A DNA stretch of 64,000 nt from Vagococcus xieshaowenii (GTDB lineage: Bacteria; Bacillota; Bacilli; Lactobacillales; Vagococcaceae): assembly GCF_004792515.1 (NCBI RefSeq), contig NZ_CP038865.1:1434501-1498500 (forward strand), read 5' to 3'. This document shows, in pieces, positions 37,042 to 46,610 of the stretch (position 1 is the first letter of the stretch; the number at the start of each line of letters is the position of its first letter). The position numbers and the translations under genes are program-made. The notes beneath the pieces were generated by a model. The model did not search any database and had not been told where the DNA came from. It saw only the letters and a program-made list of their open reading frames with translations.

Positions 37042-37917
37042 CTATAAATCATGGTATTCCTTGTAGATATCTTGCTTCTTCATGCCACGTAGTTTAGCAA
37101 CTTCTTTAATCGCGGCTTTTGAACTTAATTGGTTATCACTCATCAGTGTTTCAACATGTTCCTTAATAGTTAAAGAAAGTTGTTCTTCATGAAGTGTAGA
37201 CAATTGTTCTTGCCCTCCACCAATCATCAAGCAACATTCACCTTTAATCTCATGTTCACCCAGATATTCTAATAATTCACGAATAGAACCACGTAAATAT
37301 TCTTCATGAATCTTCGTTAACTCACGACATAAAACAACGGGATGTGTTTCAGGATATATCTCCAACATATTTTCTAATGTCGTTTTCACACGGTAAGGTG
37401 ATTCATAAATAATTTGCGTTTCTTCACGGCCAATTAATTTTTGAAATATCGCTTTTTGTTCGCCTTTTTTACGTGGTAAAAAGCCAACAAATGTGAATGT
37501 ATCCGATGGTAACCCTGAAGCAATCAATGCAGTTACTCCTGCTGTGGCACCTGGTAGAGAAATAACACGAATGTTTTCTTCAATGCACGCCTTAACTAAA
37601 TCATGACCCGGATCACTAATTGATGGCATCCCGGCATCACTCACTTGCGCAATAGATTGACCTGCTTGTAAGTAATCAATTAGCTCTGGTATTCGTTGTT
37701 GACTATTATGCTCATGAAAACTAATTTGATTCACTTTAATATCAAAATGATTCAATAATTTTTGTGTATTACGTGTGTCTTCGCTTGCTACAAAGTCAAC
37801 GGTTTTTAATATGTTTAAAGCGCGATAACTGATATCTTCTAAGTTTCCAATTGGCGTTGGTACAAGATATAAACAACCTTGACTGTCTAATTCTTTATAA
37901 CTCTTTTGTCTGTTCAC
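37042..37917 (-). CDS. rsmI: 16S rRNA cytidine-1402 2'-O-methyltransferase
   Basis: This 291-residue SAM-dependent tetrapyrrole-methylase-fold enzyme methylates C1402 of 16S rRNA. Motifs are LYLVPTPIGNLEDIS, ASEDTRNTQKLL, VSDAGMPSISDPG and ISLPGATAGVTAL. The start is GTG (37917), preceded by GAGGAG at 7 bases. A TTG five codons further up is also in frame but lies within that ribosome binding site. It closes the dnaX-to-rsmI block, after yabA and a terminator. Confidence 0.95.
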   Translation of the reverse strand: MNRQKSYKELDSQGCLYLVPTPIGNLEDISYRALNILKTVDFVASEDTRNTQKLLNHFDIKVNQISFHEHNSQQRIPELIDYLQAGQSIAQVSDAGMPSISDPGHDLVKACIEENIRVISLPGATAGVTALIASGLPSDTFTFVGFLPRKKGEQKAIFQKLIGREETQIIYESPYRVKTTLENMLEIYPETHPVVLCRELTKIHEEYLRGSIRELLEYLGEHEIKGECCLMIGGGQEQLSTLHEEQLSLTIKEHVETLMSDNQLSSKAAIKEVAKLRGMKKQDIYKEYHDL

Positions 37918-37972
37918 AACTTTACTCCTCAAAACATTTATTTTCTACTACATTTCCCTTGAACCAATTAAC

Positions 37973-38012
37973 AAAAAAGTTGGGATCAGGCTACCTGTCT
38001 CCCAACTTTTTT
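37973..38012 (-). terminator. Terminator after yabA
   Basis: AAAAGTTGGGA(T)CAGG pairs with CCTG(T)CTCCCAACTTTT. Read on the minus strand it ends in TTTTTT and separates yabA from rsmI. Confidence 0.8.
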
Positions 38013-38353
38013 CACTTGCGTTCACCGTATATAACATCCAAACAAAAGGCACATTCTTCATCATTTTCACGTCTTGATCCGTAATAAACATTACAAACAT
38101 GGAATCCTTCTTCATAAATTTTTTCTAGATTCATACGTGATTTTGATAATTCGTTCTTTCCTGATGATGTAGCAGACGCTTCTTTTTCTAACTCCATCAA
38201 GCGTGAACGTAAATGTTTATTTTCTACTTCTAAATGGACATTTTTTTCAGTTAAACTTTCAACGGTACTCTTCATTTCGCTTAAACGAAGAAGCATTTGT
38301 TTTAAGTCGTTTTCTATATTAGAAAATTCATCATGTAACGTTCTTTTGTCCAT
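38012..38353 (-). CDS. yabA: Replication initiation control protein YabA
   Basis: The protein has 113 residues. A long N-terminal coiled coil (about 5-60, leucine heptads with [15 protein letters not shown]) allows tetramers. A C-terminal zinc site uses HVCNVYYG and EECAFC. YabA links DnaA to DnaN and limits replication initiation. Its ATG shares one base with the ricT stop codon (TAATG), so translation is coupled. The order holB-ricT-yabA matches B. subtilis. Confidence 0.94.
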   Translation of the reverse strand: MDKRTLHDEFSNIENDLKQMLLRLSEMKSTVESLTEKNVHLEVENKHLRSRLMELEKEASATSSGKNELSKSRMNLEKIYEEGFHVCNVYYGSRRENDEECAFCLDVIYGERK

Positions 38354-39171
38354 TAAACTCTTCCTTTTGCTAAAACTTTTATTTCCTCATGATCGTAATC
38401 AATCGGTACTTCTTTTCCAAATAGTCTTACTTTAATCACACGATCAAGTAAATTCAAACCTACCACACGGCCTTTTCCATCCGGTGTTTCTACTTCATAA
38501 CCATAATCGGGTAACTCGCGACGTGCTTCTTCATACATATCATTTTCGTATTTTAGGCAACACATTAAACGACCACATAATCCTGATATTTTGGTTTGAT
38601 TAAGTGATAAATTTTGATCTTTCGCCATCTTAATTGATACCGGCATAAAATCCCCTAAGAAGGTTGAACAACATAAGGGGCGACCACATGGACCAATGCC
38701 TCCCAAAATTTTCGCTTCGTCTCTAATACCTATTTGACGCAACTCAATTCTCGTTCTAAATTCAGACGCTAAATCTCTTACTAAATCACGAAAATCTACT
38801 CGACCATCTGATGTAAATTGAAACATTAACTTAGCGCGATCAAATGAATAATCTGCTTTAGCTAGTTTCATTTCTAAACCATGCTCTTTAATTTTCACTT
38901 TTGCTAACTTAAACGCATGATTAGCATCTTTAATGTTTTGTGCCTCTTGTTCTAAATCTTTTTTTGTTGCACTACGAAGGATACTTTTTAATCCTTCAGG
39001 TAGTTCTTCTTTAGATAATTCACGCTCTGCAATTGCGACATAGCCTAACTGTTGATTTTTATCAGTTTCGACTAAGACACGTTCATTATATGAGTATGTT
39101 TTATTAGCTTCTCCTAAAAAATAGTAAATTTGTCCTGCTTCTCTAAAACGAACTCCGACAACTTTAACCAT
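38353..39171 (-). CDS. ricT: RicT/YaaT, PSP1-domain protein
   Basis: The protein has 272 residues. The PSP1 domain has the conserved cysteine patch [19 protein letters not shown] and [16 protein letters not shown]. In B. subtilis RicT works with RicA and RicF in an Fe-S bearing complex that affects RNase Y cleavage; these partners are not in the window. ATG 39171 is preferred because AGGTGA lies just upstream. A GTG at 39180 is inside that site. Confidence 0.94.
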   Translation of the reverse strand: MVKVVGVRFREAGQIYYFLGEANKTYSYNERVLVETDKNQQLGYVAIAERELSKEELPEGLKSILRSATKKDLEQEAQNIKDANHAFKLAKVKIKEHGLEMKLAKADYSFDRAKLMFQFTSDGRVDFRDLVRDLASEFRTRIELRQIGIRDEAKILGGIGPCGRPLCCSTFLGDFMPVSIKMAKDQNLSLNQTKISGLCGRLMCCLKYENDMYEEARRELPDYGYEVETPDGKGRVVGLNLLDRVIKVRLFGKEVPIDYDHEEIKVLAKGRV

Positions 39172-39181
39172 AGCGCTCACC

Positions 39182-40120
39182 TCATTTTCTTAAGACATGT
39201 AATACCAATTGTTCTAACGTTACTTGGAACGGGACATTTACCTGCCATCTCTGCTCAGCTTGTAACACTTCTGTGGTCACACTCGCAATATCAGCTGCTG
39301 ACCAATTGGCTAATTCTTTAAAGTTTGCTGTCTTTTCTCCTTGTATAAATAGGATTAAATAAGCAATCATTAATTGAAAACATCTGCTTTGCTGATGTTT
39401 GTCTTTACAATGTTTAACCACATGTTGCTGAATATATACAAAGCTGTAGGCATCTCGTTTAATTAAGTAATGTAACCACTTCTCCACTATCTCTTGTAAT
39501 TCATTGAACCATTCATCGCTTGATAATGCAAGTACTGTTTGTTTATCCGTTGTCATCTCACTCAGTACATCTACCATTACTTCAGCCACTCCAGACTCTA
39601 AGAGGTCTTGACGAAATAACGCTTTAGGTAATGGTTCAAAAAAAATGGTTTGACAACGCGATTGAATAGTCGCTAAGACGCGTTCTTTATTTTCTGTAAT
39701 AAAAACAATTTCTAGCTGTCCACTAGGCTCTTCAATAAACTTCAACAAACTATTGGCTGCCTGAGGCGTCATTTTTTCTGCTTGAGAAATAATCAAAAAT
39801 TGTTTTGAACGCTCTAATCCACTTTTACCAAAATGAGATTTTATTTGCGCCATTTGATCTATCTTGATACTTTGTCCATCAGGTATTATCAAATGAACAT
39901 CTGGATGATTACCTTCTTCAATCCTTAAACAATTCATACAATTACCACAAGCTAACGGTTCATTATCACAAAAATAACACTGAGCTAACCATGTAGCTGT
40001 ATCCAATTTCCCCGTGCCAGCACCACCATCGAACAAGTAGGCATGAACGAGTTGATTCTTTTCAATCACTTTTTTTAAAAAGCGATAGATATTCGGTTGT
40101 TTTGCTTGAATTTCTATCAT
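39182..40120 (-). CDS. holB: DNA polymerase III delta' subunit
   Basis: This 312-residue clamp-loader AAA+ subunit has an N-terminal nucleotide-fold with GGAGTGKLDTATWLAQ, a degenerate Walker A as usual for delta', and the zinc cluster CDNEPLACGNCMNC. SAEKMTPQAANSLLKFIEEP and ATIQSRCQTIFF are typical. It helps load the sliding clamp. Its ATG overlaps the darA stop codon by one base, and ricT follows it 10 bases downstream, part of a translationally coupled chain. Confidence 0.95.
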   Translation of the reverse strand: MIEIQAKQPNIYRFLKKVIEKNQLVHAYLFDGGAGTGKLDTATWLAQCYFCDNEPLACGNCMNCLRIEEGNHPDVHLIIPDGQSIKIDQMAQIKSHFGKSGLERSKQFLIISQAEKMTPQAANSLLKFIEEPSGQLEIVFITENKERVLATIQSRCQTIFFEPLPKALFRQDLLESGVAEVMVDVLSEMTTDKQTVLALSSDEWFNELQEIVEKWLHYLIKRDAYSFVYIQQHVVKHCKDKHQQSRCFQLMIAYLILFIQGEKTANFKELANWSAADIASVTTEVLQAEQRWQVNVPFQVTLEQLVLHVLRK

Positions 40121-40452
40121 TAGAATTGATGAAAACTATCGACTGGCAGTACAAAGACCGTTGCGCCACCAATTGGCACTTTGATGGTTGTCCCAATAAA
40201 GGTATCAATCGTAGGATCAATACTAGTAGTTGGGTTAGGCATATATTGCTCTCTAGCCTCACACGTTTCTTTAATTAATTCCAATACTTCTTCCACACGT
40301 TCATCTTCAATCCCAATAATAAAGGTTGTATTTCCTGACTTCAAAAAACTACCTGTTGTCGATAATTTTGTCGCACGAACATTGGTTTCTGTAAATTTTT
40401 TAGATAAACGATGTGCATCTTGATCTTGTATAATCGCTAGTACTATTTTCAT
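40120..40452 (-). CDS. darA: Cyclic-di-AMP receptor DarA (PstA/YaaQ)
   Basis: This 110-residue PII-like protein starts MKIVLAIIQDQDAHRLSKKF and has NVRATKLSTTGSFLKSGNTT (the B-loop/c-di-AMP region) and GGATVFVLPVDSFHQF. It binds c-di-AMP as a trimer. The output is not known. It lies between tmk and holB as in B. subtilis (yaaQ), but the yaaR gene usually between darA and holB is missing here. Confidence 0.94.
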   Translation of the reverse strand: MKIVLAIIQDQDAHRLSKKFTETNVRATKLSTTGSFLKSGNTTFIIGIEDERVEEVLELIKETCEAREQYMPNPTTSIDPTIDTFIGTTIKVPIGGATVFVLPVDSFHQF

Positions 40453-40480
40453 TCTCTTTCCACCTTTCTATGAGTTTCTT

Positions 40481-41116
40481 CTAGAAAAAGCGCCCTTTAA
40501 TGGTTTTTAGACATTCTGTGACAACTGTATTTAAATCCTTACGCGCATTGATTGTCACAATACGTTCTGGATCTTGTTCAGCTAATTTGATGTACGCATG
40601 TTGAACACGCTGATGAAAAACTGCACTCTCTTGATCTAAACGATCTAATTGATCTACTGTACGTCCACGTCGAATACGTTCCAAACCAGTATCTGAATCT
40701 ACATCTAAATATAAAGTTAAATCTGGTAGTAGCCCTTCTGTTGCAAATTCATTAATTGACAATACAGGCTCCATTCCTATTTTGCGTCCGGCTCCTTGAT
40801 AGGCTAGCGAGCTATCAACAAAACGATCACATAAAATGACTTTCCCTTCATTTAGAGCAGGAATAATACGTTCTACCAAATGTTGACGACGTGCTGCAGC
40901 ATACAGTAATGCTTCCGTACGAGCATCCATCTCAACGTTCTTTGGATCTAAAATAACTTTTCTAATTTCTTCAGCGATTGGAATACCACCTGGTTCTCTT
41001 GTTAACACCACTGTTTCTTTCCCCAGTTCATTTTTTAATAACGTTTCCAATCTTTTAACAACACTTGTCTTGCCTGCGCCATCTGGACCTTCTACTGTGA
41101 TAAAAATACCTCTCAA
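40481..41116 (-). CDS. tmk: Thymidylate kinase
   Basis: This 211-residue enzyme phosphorylates dTMP to dTDP. It has the P-loop EGPDGAGKTS, the DR(Y/F) motif CDRFVDSSLAYQG and LTREPGG; the lid RIRRGRTVDQLDRLD is of the Gram-positive type. The start is set to TTG 41116, with AGGAG 8 bases upstream, giving the usual MRGIFITVEG. An ATG six codons upstream (41134) has a poorer site. It lies 70 bases after recR. Confidence 0.95.
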   Translation of the reverse strand: MRGIFITVEGPDGAGKTSVVKRLETLLKNELGKETVVLTREPGGIPIAEEIRKVILDPKNVEMDARTEALLYAAARRQHLVERIIPALNEGKVILCDRFVDSSLAYQGAGRKIGMEPVLSINEFATEGLLPDLTLYLDVDSDTGLERIRRGRTVDQLDRLDQESAVFHQRVQHAYIKLAEQDPERIVTINARKDLNTVVTECLKTIKGRFF

Positions 41117-41186
41117 ATTGCTCGCTCCTATCATTATGTTCCTAACTTAATTTTACTTGATAAATCAAAACTTGTCTATTTGATTC

Positions 41187-41783
41187 CTACATTTCTCGGC
41201 GACCTTCAACAGCTTTTAATAAAGTAACCTCATCTGCATATTCAATGTCACTCCCTACAGATAAACCATGTGCCAAACGAGTAACTTTAATTCCAGCTGG
41301 TTTAATCAGACGAGATAAGTACATGGCCGTTGCTTCACCTTCTGTTGTGGCGTTCGTCGCAATAATGACTTCTTCAATTTCTTCATTGTGTAAGCGTTGG
41401 ATCAAACTTGTGATATTGATATCATCTGGACCCGTTCCATCCATGGGTGACAACACACCATGCAGTACATGATATTGTCCACGATATTCGCGCATCTTTT
41501 CCATTGACATTACATCTTTTGATTCTTCTACAACTAGTACAACTGATTTATCACGTGAAGTGTCCTGACAAATGGAACATACTGCACTCTCCGTAATATT
41601 GCCGCACACATCACAATAGTGCAAATCACGTTTGACACTAATCAATGCCTTAGCAAATTCTGTCACATCTTCTTCTTTCATATCAATCGTATAAAAGGCT
41701 AAACGAGCAGCCGTTTTAGCACCAATTCCTGGTAATTTCATATAACTTTCTATCAATTTAGCAATGGGGGTAGGATAATGCAT
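41187..41783 (-). CDS. recR: Recombination protein RecR
   Basis: The protein has 198 residues. The helix-hairpin-helix ([16 protein letters not shown]), a four-cysteine zinc finger ([16 protein letters not shown]) and the TOPRIM domain ([12 protein letters not shown] and [13 protein letters not shown]) are all present. RecR works with RecO and RecF to load RecA. Upstream is the ebfC gene, but a terminator lies in between. It precedes tmk on the same strand. Confidence 0.97.
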   Translation of the reverse strand: MHYPTPIAKLIESYMKLPGIGAKTAARLAFYTIDMKEEDVTEFAKALISVKRDLHYCDVCGNITESAVCSICQDTSRDKSVVLVVEESKDVMSMEKMREYRGQYHVLHGVLSPMDGTGPDDINITSLIQRLHNEEIEEVIIATNATTEGEATAMYLSRLIKPAGIKVTRLAHGLSVGSDIEYADEVTLLKAVEGRREM

Positions 41784-41815
41784 GTTTTTCCTCTTTTCTA
41801 TTTCCTAAACGTTTT

Positions 41816-41850
41816 AAAAAGAGCTGTGACATATTATCACAGCTTTTTTA
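41816..41850 (-). terminator. Terminator between ebfC and recR
   Basis: AGCTGTGA and TCACAGCT with a 7-base loop, T-rich on both sides. Together with about 90 further bases it separates ebfC from recR. Confidence 0.75.
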
Positions 41851-41939
41851 TCTATCAAATTTATTTGGTCAAATGGGTAGTTTATCTCCACTCAACCATT
41901 TTGCTTAATCCGGATTTCAGGCGAAACTTCAGTCACTTT

Positions 41940-42254
41940 TTAGAATCCTGGTAAACCTTTAGTATATTTACCCATGGTTGCTTCTGAATCCACCGTCACT
42001 TTTTGGATAGCGTCATTCACTGCTGTGATGATTAAGTCTTGTAACATTTCTGGATCTTCTGGATCGATAACTTCTGGCTTGATATCTAAATTCAACATTT
42101 CTTTTTTACCGTTAAATGTTACCGTTACTAAATCATTAGCCGTTGTCCCTGTATATGTTTTCGATTCTAATGTCTCTTGAGCAACTGCCATTTCTTTTTG
42201 CATTTTTTGCATTTGCTTCATCATACCTTGCATATTTCCCATTCCACGCATCAT
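41940..42254 (-). CDS. Nucleoid-associated protein EbfC/YbaB family
   Basis: This 104-residue protein starts with [20 protein letters not shown], Met-rich as in the family. [16 protein letters not shown] and [19 protein letters not shown] are typical. It forms tweezer-like dimers that bind DNA. Two ATGs (42254 and 42251) are equally plausible. It lies 45 bases after dnaX, in the conserved dnaX-ebfC-recR order. Confidence 0.95.
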   Translation of the reverse strand: MMRGMGNMQGMMKQMQKMQKEMAVAQETLESKTYTGTTANDLVTVTFNGKKEMLNLDIKPEVIDPEDPEMLQDLIITAVNDAIQKVTVDSEATMGKYTKGLPGF

Positions 42255-42299
42255 TATTAAATTCCTACTTTCTTTTATTAATTATTATCTATAATTTTT

Positions 42300-44039
42300 C
42301 TATTCTTCTGAAATTTCAACTAAGTCTTCACCAAAAAATTCGATTGCTTTTTCCACAACTTGTTCACTTGCTTGTTGATCATTAAGTTCTGGGACGTTAA
42401 CTTCTGAACTAATAGTTGCTTCTTGTTTTTTATCAAAAGGGTGTTCCTTTAGATAGTCATTTCGCAACATTGCCCAACTTACTTCTGGAATAAAGACAGC
42501 TTTTAATGGTTTTTGAATTAATCGCTGTAAGTTAGTTTGAATCGCTTGTTGCAACGAGTCATCATTATTAAGCATATGACAAACAAAATCACTGTCAAAT
42601 GTCACCACCACTTCTGTGCTACTAGCTGCCACCGGATGACTATTACGGATCATCCCACGTTCACGGGTTGATAACATTTGTAACAAGTCACTCCAAACAT
42701 CTTGCGTTTCACGTAAGCTTTCACGTGTGGCTTCTCTTAAAACATTATAAACTAAACCTTTAGGTAATTTATATTGACTTGGTTTAGCTTTTGCGGGTGT
42801 TTGTGGCGCCGAAACATTACTAACAGTTACACCTGTTTGTTTAACTTGTTCTAGTTGTTGACGTAACTCAGTAATTTGTTGTTGTAATTGTTGCCATTCG
42901 TCTGAAGATACACCGGCTTGATTTTGGGGTATCTCACCCTCTTTAGGCGCTTGCGTCAATCTTAATTTAGCCAATTTTACGGTTACTACTTCTAGGTAAA
43001 CCGTTGAATGAGTGCTAATCTTTAGCTGTTGTTGCGCTTCACTTAACAAATCAATATAACGATATATTTTTTCATTCGACAATGTGTTAGCCAATTCTTT
43101 GAATGGGTCTGATACATATCCCCGTTGTAATCGTAAAAATTCCGGTGCTTGTTTATAAACCAGTAAATCACGACTATATAACAACACATCTTCAATAAAT
43201 CGATTAGCTTCTTTACCTTCAGACAATATCTTTTGAACACCTGATAATGCGGCTTCAACTTCGCCATTCGAACAATCCATTAAGTATTGATCCATCATTT
43301 CATGTGTCAGACTCCCTGTTACTTGCAACGCATCTTGCTCTGTTAAGCGCTCATCACTAAAAGATAATGCTTGATCTAACAAGCTTAACGCATCACGCAT
43401 CCCACCTTCTGCAGCACGCGCTATTATATAAAGACTCTGATCATCATATGAAATAGCCATATCATTCAAAATATAACCCAAATGTTCTACAATATCTTCT
43501 GTTTGAATACGTTTAAAGTCAAACCGTTGTGTTCTTGAAATAATCGTAGCAGGAATTTTATGTGGTTCAGTAGTCGCTAAAATAAATAACACATTTTGTG
43601 GAGGTTCTTCCAATGTTTTTAACAACGCATTAAAGGCGCCTGTCGATAGCATATGGACCTCATCAATAATGTACACTTTATAAGAAACTTGCGTCGGTGC
43701 ATATTTAACTTTCTCACGAATTTCACGGATTTCATCTACACCATTATTACTTGCCGCATCAATCTCAATCACATCATTCAGACGACCTTCTGTAATTTCT
43801 TTACAAATATGGCATTCATTACATGGCTCTCCATCCACTTGATTAGGGCAGTTAATCGCTTTGGCAAATATTTTTGCCGCACTCGTCTTACCTGTTCCTC
43901 GTGGTCCAGTAAATAGATACGCATGAGAGGTTTTGTGTTGTGATAATGCATTTTTTAATGTTTGAGTCACTGCTTTTTGCCCCACAATATCATCAAATCG
44001 TTGGGAACGCCAAACGCGATACAATGCTTGATATGCCAA
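42300..44039 (-). CDS. dnaX: DNA polymerase III gamma/tau subunit
   Basis: This 579-residue clamp-loader ATPase has Walker A GPRGTGKTSA, a zinc cluster CPNQVDGEPCNECHIC, Walker B YIIDEVHMLS and sensor ISRTQRF. The C-terminal half (from about 370) is the tau-like region, rich in Gln. The start is TTG (44039), preceded by GGAGAGAGG. No obvious slippery A-run for a frameshifted gamma form was seen. The neighbour on the other side is the divergent SPFH trio rather than the usual ffs/tadA pair. Confidence 0.96.
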   Translation of the reverse strand: MAYQALYRVWRSQRFDDIVGQKAVTQTLKNALSQHKTSHAYLFTGPRGTGKTSAAKIFAKAINCPNQVDGEPCNECHICKEITEGRLNDVIEIDAASNNGVDEIREIREKVKYAPTQVSYKVYIIDEVHMLSTGAFNALLKTLEEPPQNVLFILATTEPHKIPATIISRTQRFDFKRIQTEDIVEHLGYILNDMAISYDDQSLYIIARAAEGGMRDALSLLDQALSFSDERLTEQDALQVTGSLTHEMMDQYLMDCSNGEVEAALSGVQKILSEGKEANRFIEDVLLYSRDLLVYKQAPEFLRLQRGYVSDPFKELANTLSNEKIYRYIDLLSEAQQQLKISTHSTVYLEVVTVKLAKLRLTQAPKEGEIPQNQAGVSSDEWQQLQQQITELRQQLEQVKQTGVTVSNVSAPQTPAKAKPSQYKLPKGLVYNVLREATRESLRETQDVWSDLLQMLSTRERGMIRNSHPVAASSTEVVVTFDSDFVCHMLNNDDSLQQAIQTNLQRLIQKPLKAVFIPEVSWAMLRNDYLKEHPFDKKQEATISSEVNVPELNDQQASEQVVEKAIEFFGEDLVEISEE

Positions 44040-44186
44040 TTTGACCTCTCTCCTTCTCTTCTAATAAATAAAAAACACCTCTTTCTATTATACGAAATTT
44101 TTAGACAAAAAACTATCATTAATCTTTCAGACTTATTTAATAACATAACGATTTATCAAAAGTTTGATGTTTCCAATGCTTTTAAT

Positions 44187-44216
44187 TTGTCCAATAACTT
44201 AATAGGTTGATACAAT
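44187..44216 (+). promoter_or_regulatory. Promoter of the SPFH/zinc-ribbon/TPM trio
   Basis: TTGTCC (44187-44192) and TACAAT (44211-44216) are 18 bases apart and 34 bases before the start codon. No sigma-W type -35 (TGAAAC) is visible. Confidence 0.55.
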
Positions 44217-44250
44217 GTAGCTATAAAAATAGGAATGGAGTGTTTATTTT

Positions 44251-45489
44251 ATGGGATTAATTAAAGCAGCTGTTTCAACTATTTCTGGTGGCTTAGCCGA
44301 TCAATGGCTTGAGGTCATTGAACCTGATAATCTAACAAATCGTACATTAATGACAAAAGGCGTCTTAATGGTTAGAGATCGTAAAGGTTCAAACACAAAA
44401 CGCTCTGACGGTGTCATCACTGATGGCTCTGTGATTCATGTCTACCCAAATACTATGATGTTATTAATTGACGGTGGTAAAGTCATCGACTATACCGCTG
44501 AAGAAGGTTACTACACCGTTAAAAATGAAAGTGCGCCTTCTTTATTCAACGGCAACCTAAAAGAAGCCATTAAAGAATCCTTTAGCCGTTTCAAATTTGG
44601 TGGTGGTTCTCCACAAAATCAACAAGTGGTTTATATTAACTTACAAGAAATTACAGATATTAAATTTGGCACAAAAACGGCATTAAACTATTTTGATAAC
44701 TTTTATAATGCTGAATTATTCGTACGTGCCCATGGTAGTTATTCAATTAAGATTACTGACCCTATTTTATTCTACGGAAATGTGGCATCTAAATCCAATC
44801 CACAAATTGAAGCAGATGGCTTAGCAGAACAATATGCAGATGAATTCTTATCAGCCTTACAAACAACTATTGGTCAAATGTCTGTCGACGGTACACAAGT
44901 GAGTCATTTAATTTCTAAATCAACTGAATTAAGTGAACACATGGGTAATGTTTTAGATGACAAATGGACAACGTTGCGTGGTATTGAAATTATTTCAGCT
45001 GCTGTTGCTAGTATTTCTTACGATGATACATCTAAAGAATTGATCAATATGCGTAATAAAGGTGCGATGTTAGGTGATGCTAATATTCGTGAGGGCTATG
45101 TTCAAGGCTCTATTGCAAGTGGTATTGAAGCAGCTGGTTCTAATACAGCCGGTGCTGGTACTACTTTCATGGGTATGGGTATGGGCATGAACGCTGGCGG
45201 TGGCTTCATGGGAGAAGCTTCAAAAACTAATCGTGAAATGGCAGCTGCTCAAGCAGCAAACAATACAGCTAACACTACAAGTACAAACGCAGATGAATGG
45301 ACATGTCCAACTGATGGTGCTGTAAACACTGGTAAATTCTGTTCTGAATGCGGTGGGGCAAAACCAGCTTCACCAGGGTCTGGTATCCAAATGCGTTGTG
45401 GTGCTTGTCAAGAAGTAGTCACAATTAACGGTTCAATGCCTAAATTCTGTCCTGAATGTGGGCAACCATTTTCTGGAACAGCCATTTAA
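44251..45489 (+). CDS. ydjI: SPFH-domain protein with zinc ribbons (YdjI-like)
   Basis: The protein has 412 residues. The N-terminal SPFH/virion-core-like domain (1-270) is followed by a Gly/Met-rich linker (MGMGMGMNAGGGFMGE) and two zinc ribbons, CPTDGAVNTGKFCSECG (about 350) and CGACQEVVT..CPECG (about 385). It resembles B. subtilis YdjI, an SPFH protein that helps membrane-stress protein PspA localise. AATGGAG precedes the ATG. It heads a three-gene plus-strand operon. Confidence 0.87.
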   Translation: MGLIKAAVSTISGGLADQWLEVIEPDNLTNRTLMTKGVLMVRDRKGSNTKRSDGVITDGSVIHVYPNTMMLLIDGGKVIDYTAEEGYYTVKNESAPSLFNGNLKEAIKESFSRFKFGGGSPQNQQVVYINLQEITDIKFGTKTALNYFDNFYNAELFVRAHGSYSIKITDPILFYGNVASKSNPQIEADGLAEQYADEFLSALQTTIGQMSVDGTQVSHLISKSTELSEHMGNVLDDKWTTLRGIEIISAAVASISYDDTSKELINMRNKGAMLGDANIREGYVQGSIASGIEAAGSNTAGAGTTFMGMGMGMNAGGGFMGEASKTNREMAAAQAANNTANTTSTNADEWTCPTDGAVNTGKFCSECGGAKPASPGSGIQMRCGACQEVVTINGSMPKFCPECGQPFSGTAI

Positions 45490-45524
45490 TGCTTCACCTA
45501 GTAACGCAATAAAGGAGCGATTTT

Positions 45525-46610
45525 ATGAGTGAAGTAATGATACATAAATGTCCCAATTGTGACGGGCCATTAACATTCAACCCAACGACTCAGTTGTTTC
45601 ATTGCGAGTACTGTTCTGGTGATTTTACCGAAGAAGACATAACGTCTCTTGTGACATCTACTTCTGAACACGTTGAGGTTGAAGTTCCTGATGAAACAAC
45701 TGAAGATCCAAATGATACAACTATCGGCACCTTAGAACTCTTTAGTTGTCCGACTTGTGGCGCTGAAGTGGTGACAGAATCAACCACCGCCGCCACATTC
45801 TGTTATTATTGTCATAATCCTGTTGTACTCTCTGGACGAGTAAGCGGGGAATTTTTACCTGAGTCTGTCGTTCCTTTTGCTATTGAGCGTAAAGAAGCGA
45901 TTGAGGCATTCTTAAAGTGGGGGAAATCAAAGAAATTTGTCCCTAAAGATTTCTTTGACAACGAACAAGTCGAAAAAATATCTGGCGTTTATTTTCCCTA
46001 TTGGGTCGTAGATGGCGATATGAGTGGCACATACCGGGCAAACGCCAAAAATACTCGTATTTGGATTGCTGGTGATTTAGAAATGACGGAAACAAAATAC
46101 TTCAATGTTGTCCGTGAGGGGCAAGTTTCCTTTAAAAATTTAGTAAAAAATGCTTTAAAGAAAAATTCAAAAGTGGCAATGATTGATTCTGTTCAACCGT
46201 TCGATCTATCAAAAGCGAAACCTTTTTCAAGCAAGTATTTATCAGGGTTTCTAGCGGACAAACGGGACGTAGAATATGAAGACATTAAAGGCGAAGTTCA
46301 AGCCGAACTACAATCTTACGGGACATCTGTTATCAAAAATACTGTTACAGGTTTTACACAAGTTTATCAAGAAAGTATGAATTTCCCTAAATTTGAAGAT
46401 AAGCAAAAATACGTACTATTACCTATTTGGATTTTAACGTATCGTGGCAAAAACACGCCACCTGATGAACCTTTCTATTACGCAATGAATGGTGAAACTG
46501 GAAAAATTAGCGGGAAGCTACCTGTTGATAAAAAACGTTTGTTCTTCCGGTCAGCCTGGATTTTTGCACTTATCTTCATTTTGTTATTGATTGGAGGTTG
46601 GTTCATATGA
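45525..46610 (+). CDS. TFIIB-type zinc-ribbon membrane protein (YdjG-like)
   Basis: The protein has 361 residues. Two N-terminal zinc ribbons (CPNCDGPL..CEYC at 8-30 and CPTCGAEV..CYYC at about 75-98) are followed by a globular domain. A single C-terminal membrane helix (about 344-361, FALIFILLLIGGWFI) makes it tail-anchored, with the ribbons in the cytoplasm. It matches B. subtilis YdjG, and its gene overlaps the TPM gene by ATGA. It probably forms a complex with the SPFH and TPM proteins. Confidence 0.83.
   Translation: MSEVMIHKCPNCDGPLTFNPTTQLFHCEYCSGDFTEEDITSLVTSTSEHVEVEVPDETTEDPNDTTIGTLELFSCPTCGAEVVTESTTAATFCYYCHNPVVLSGRVSGEFLPESVVPFAIERKEAIEAFLKWGKSKKFVPKDFFDNEQVEKISGVYFPYWVVDGDMSGTYRANAKNTRIWIAGDLEMTETKYFNVVREGQVSFKNLVKNALKKNSKVAMIDSVQPFDLSKAKPFSSKYLSGFLADKRDVEYEDIKGEVQAELQSYGTSVIKNTVTGFTQVYQESMNFPKFEDKQKYVLLPIWILTYRGKNTPPDEPFYYAMNGETGKISGKLPVDKKRLFFRSAWIFALIFILLLIGGWFI

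Noticed and set aside
43962-44210. An 82-codon plus-strand frame reaching into the gap before the SPFH gene
   Set aside because: Mostly antisense to the dnaX start, no ribosome binding site, and the downstream promoter lies inside it.
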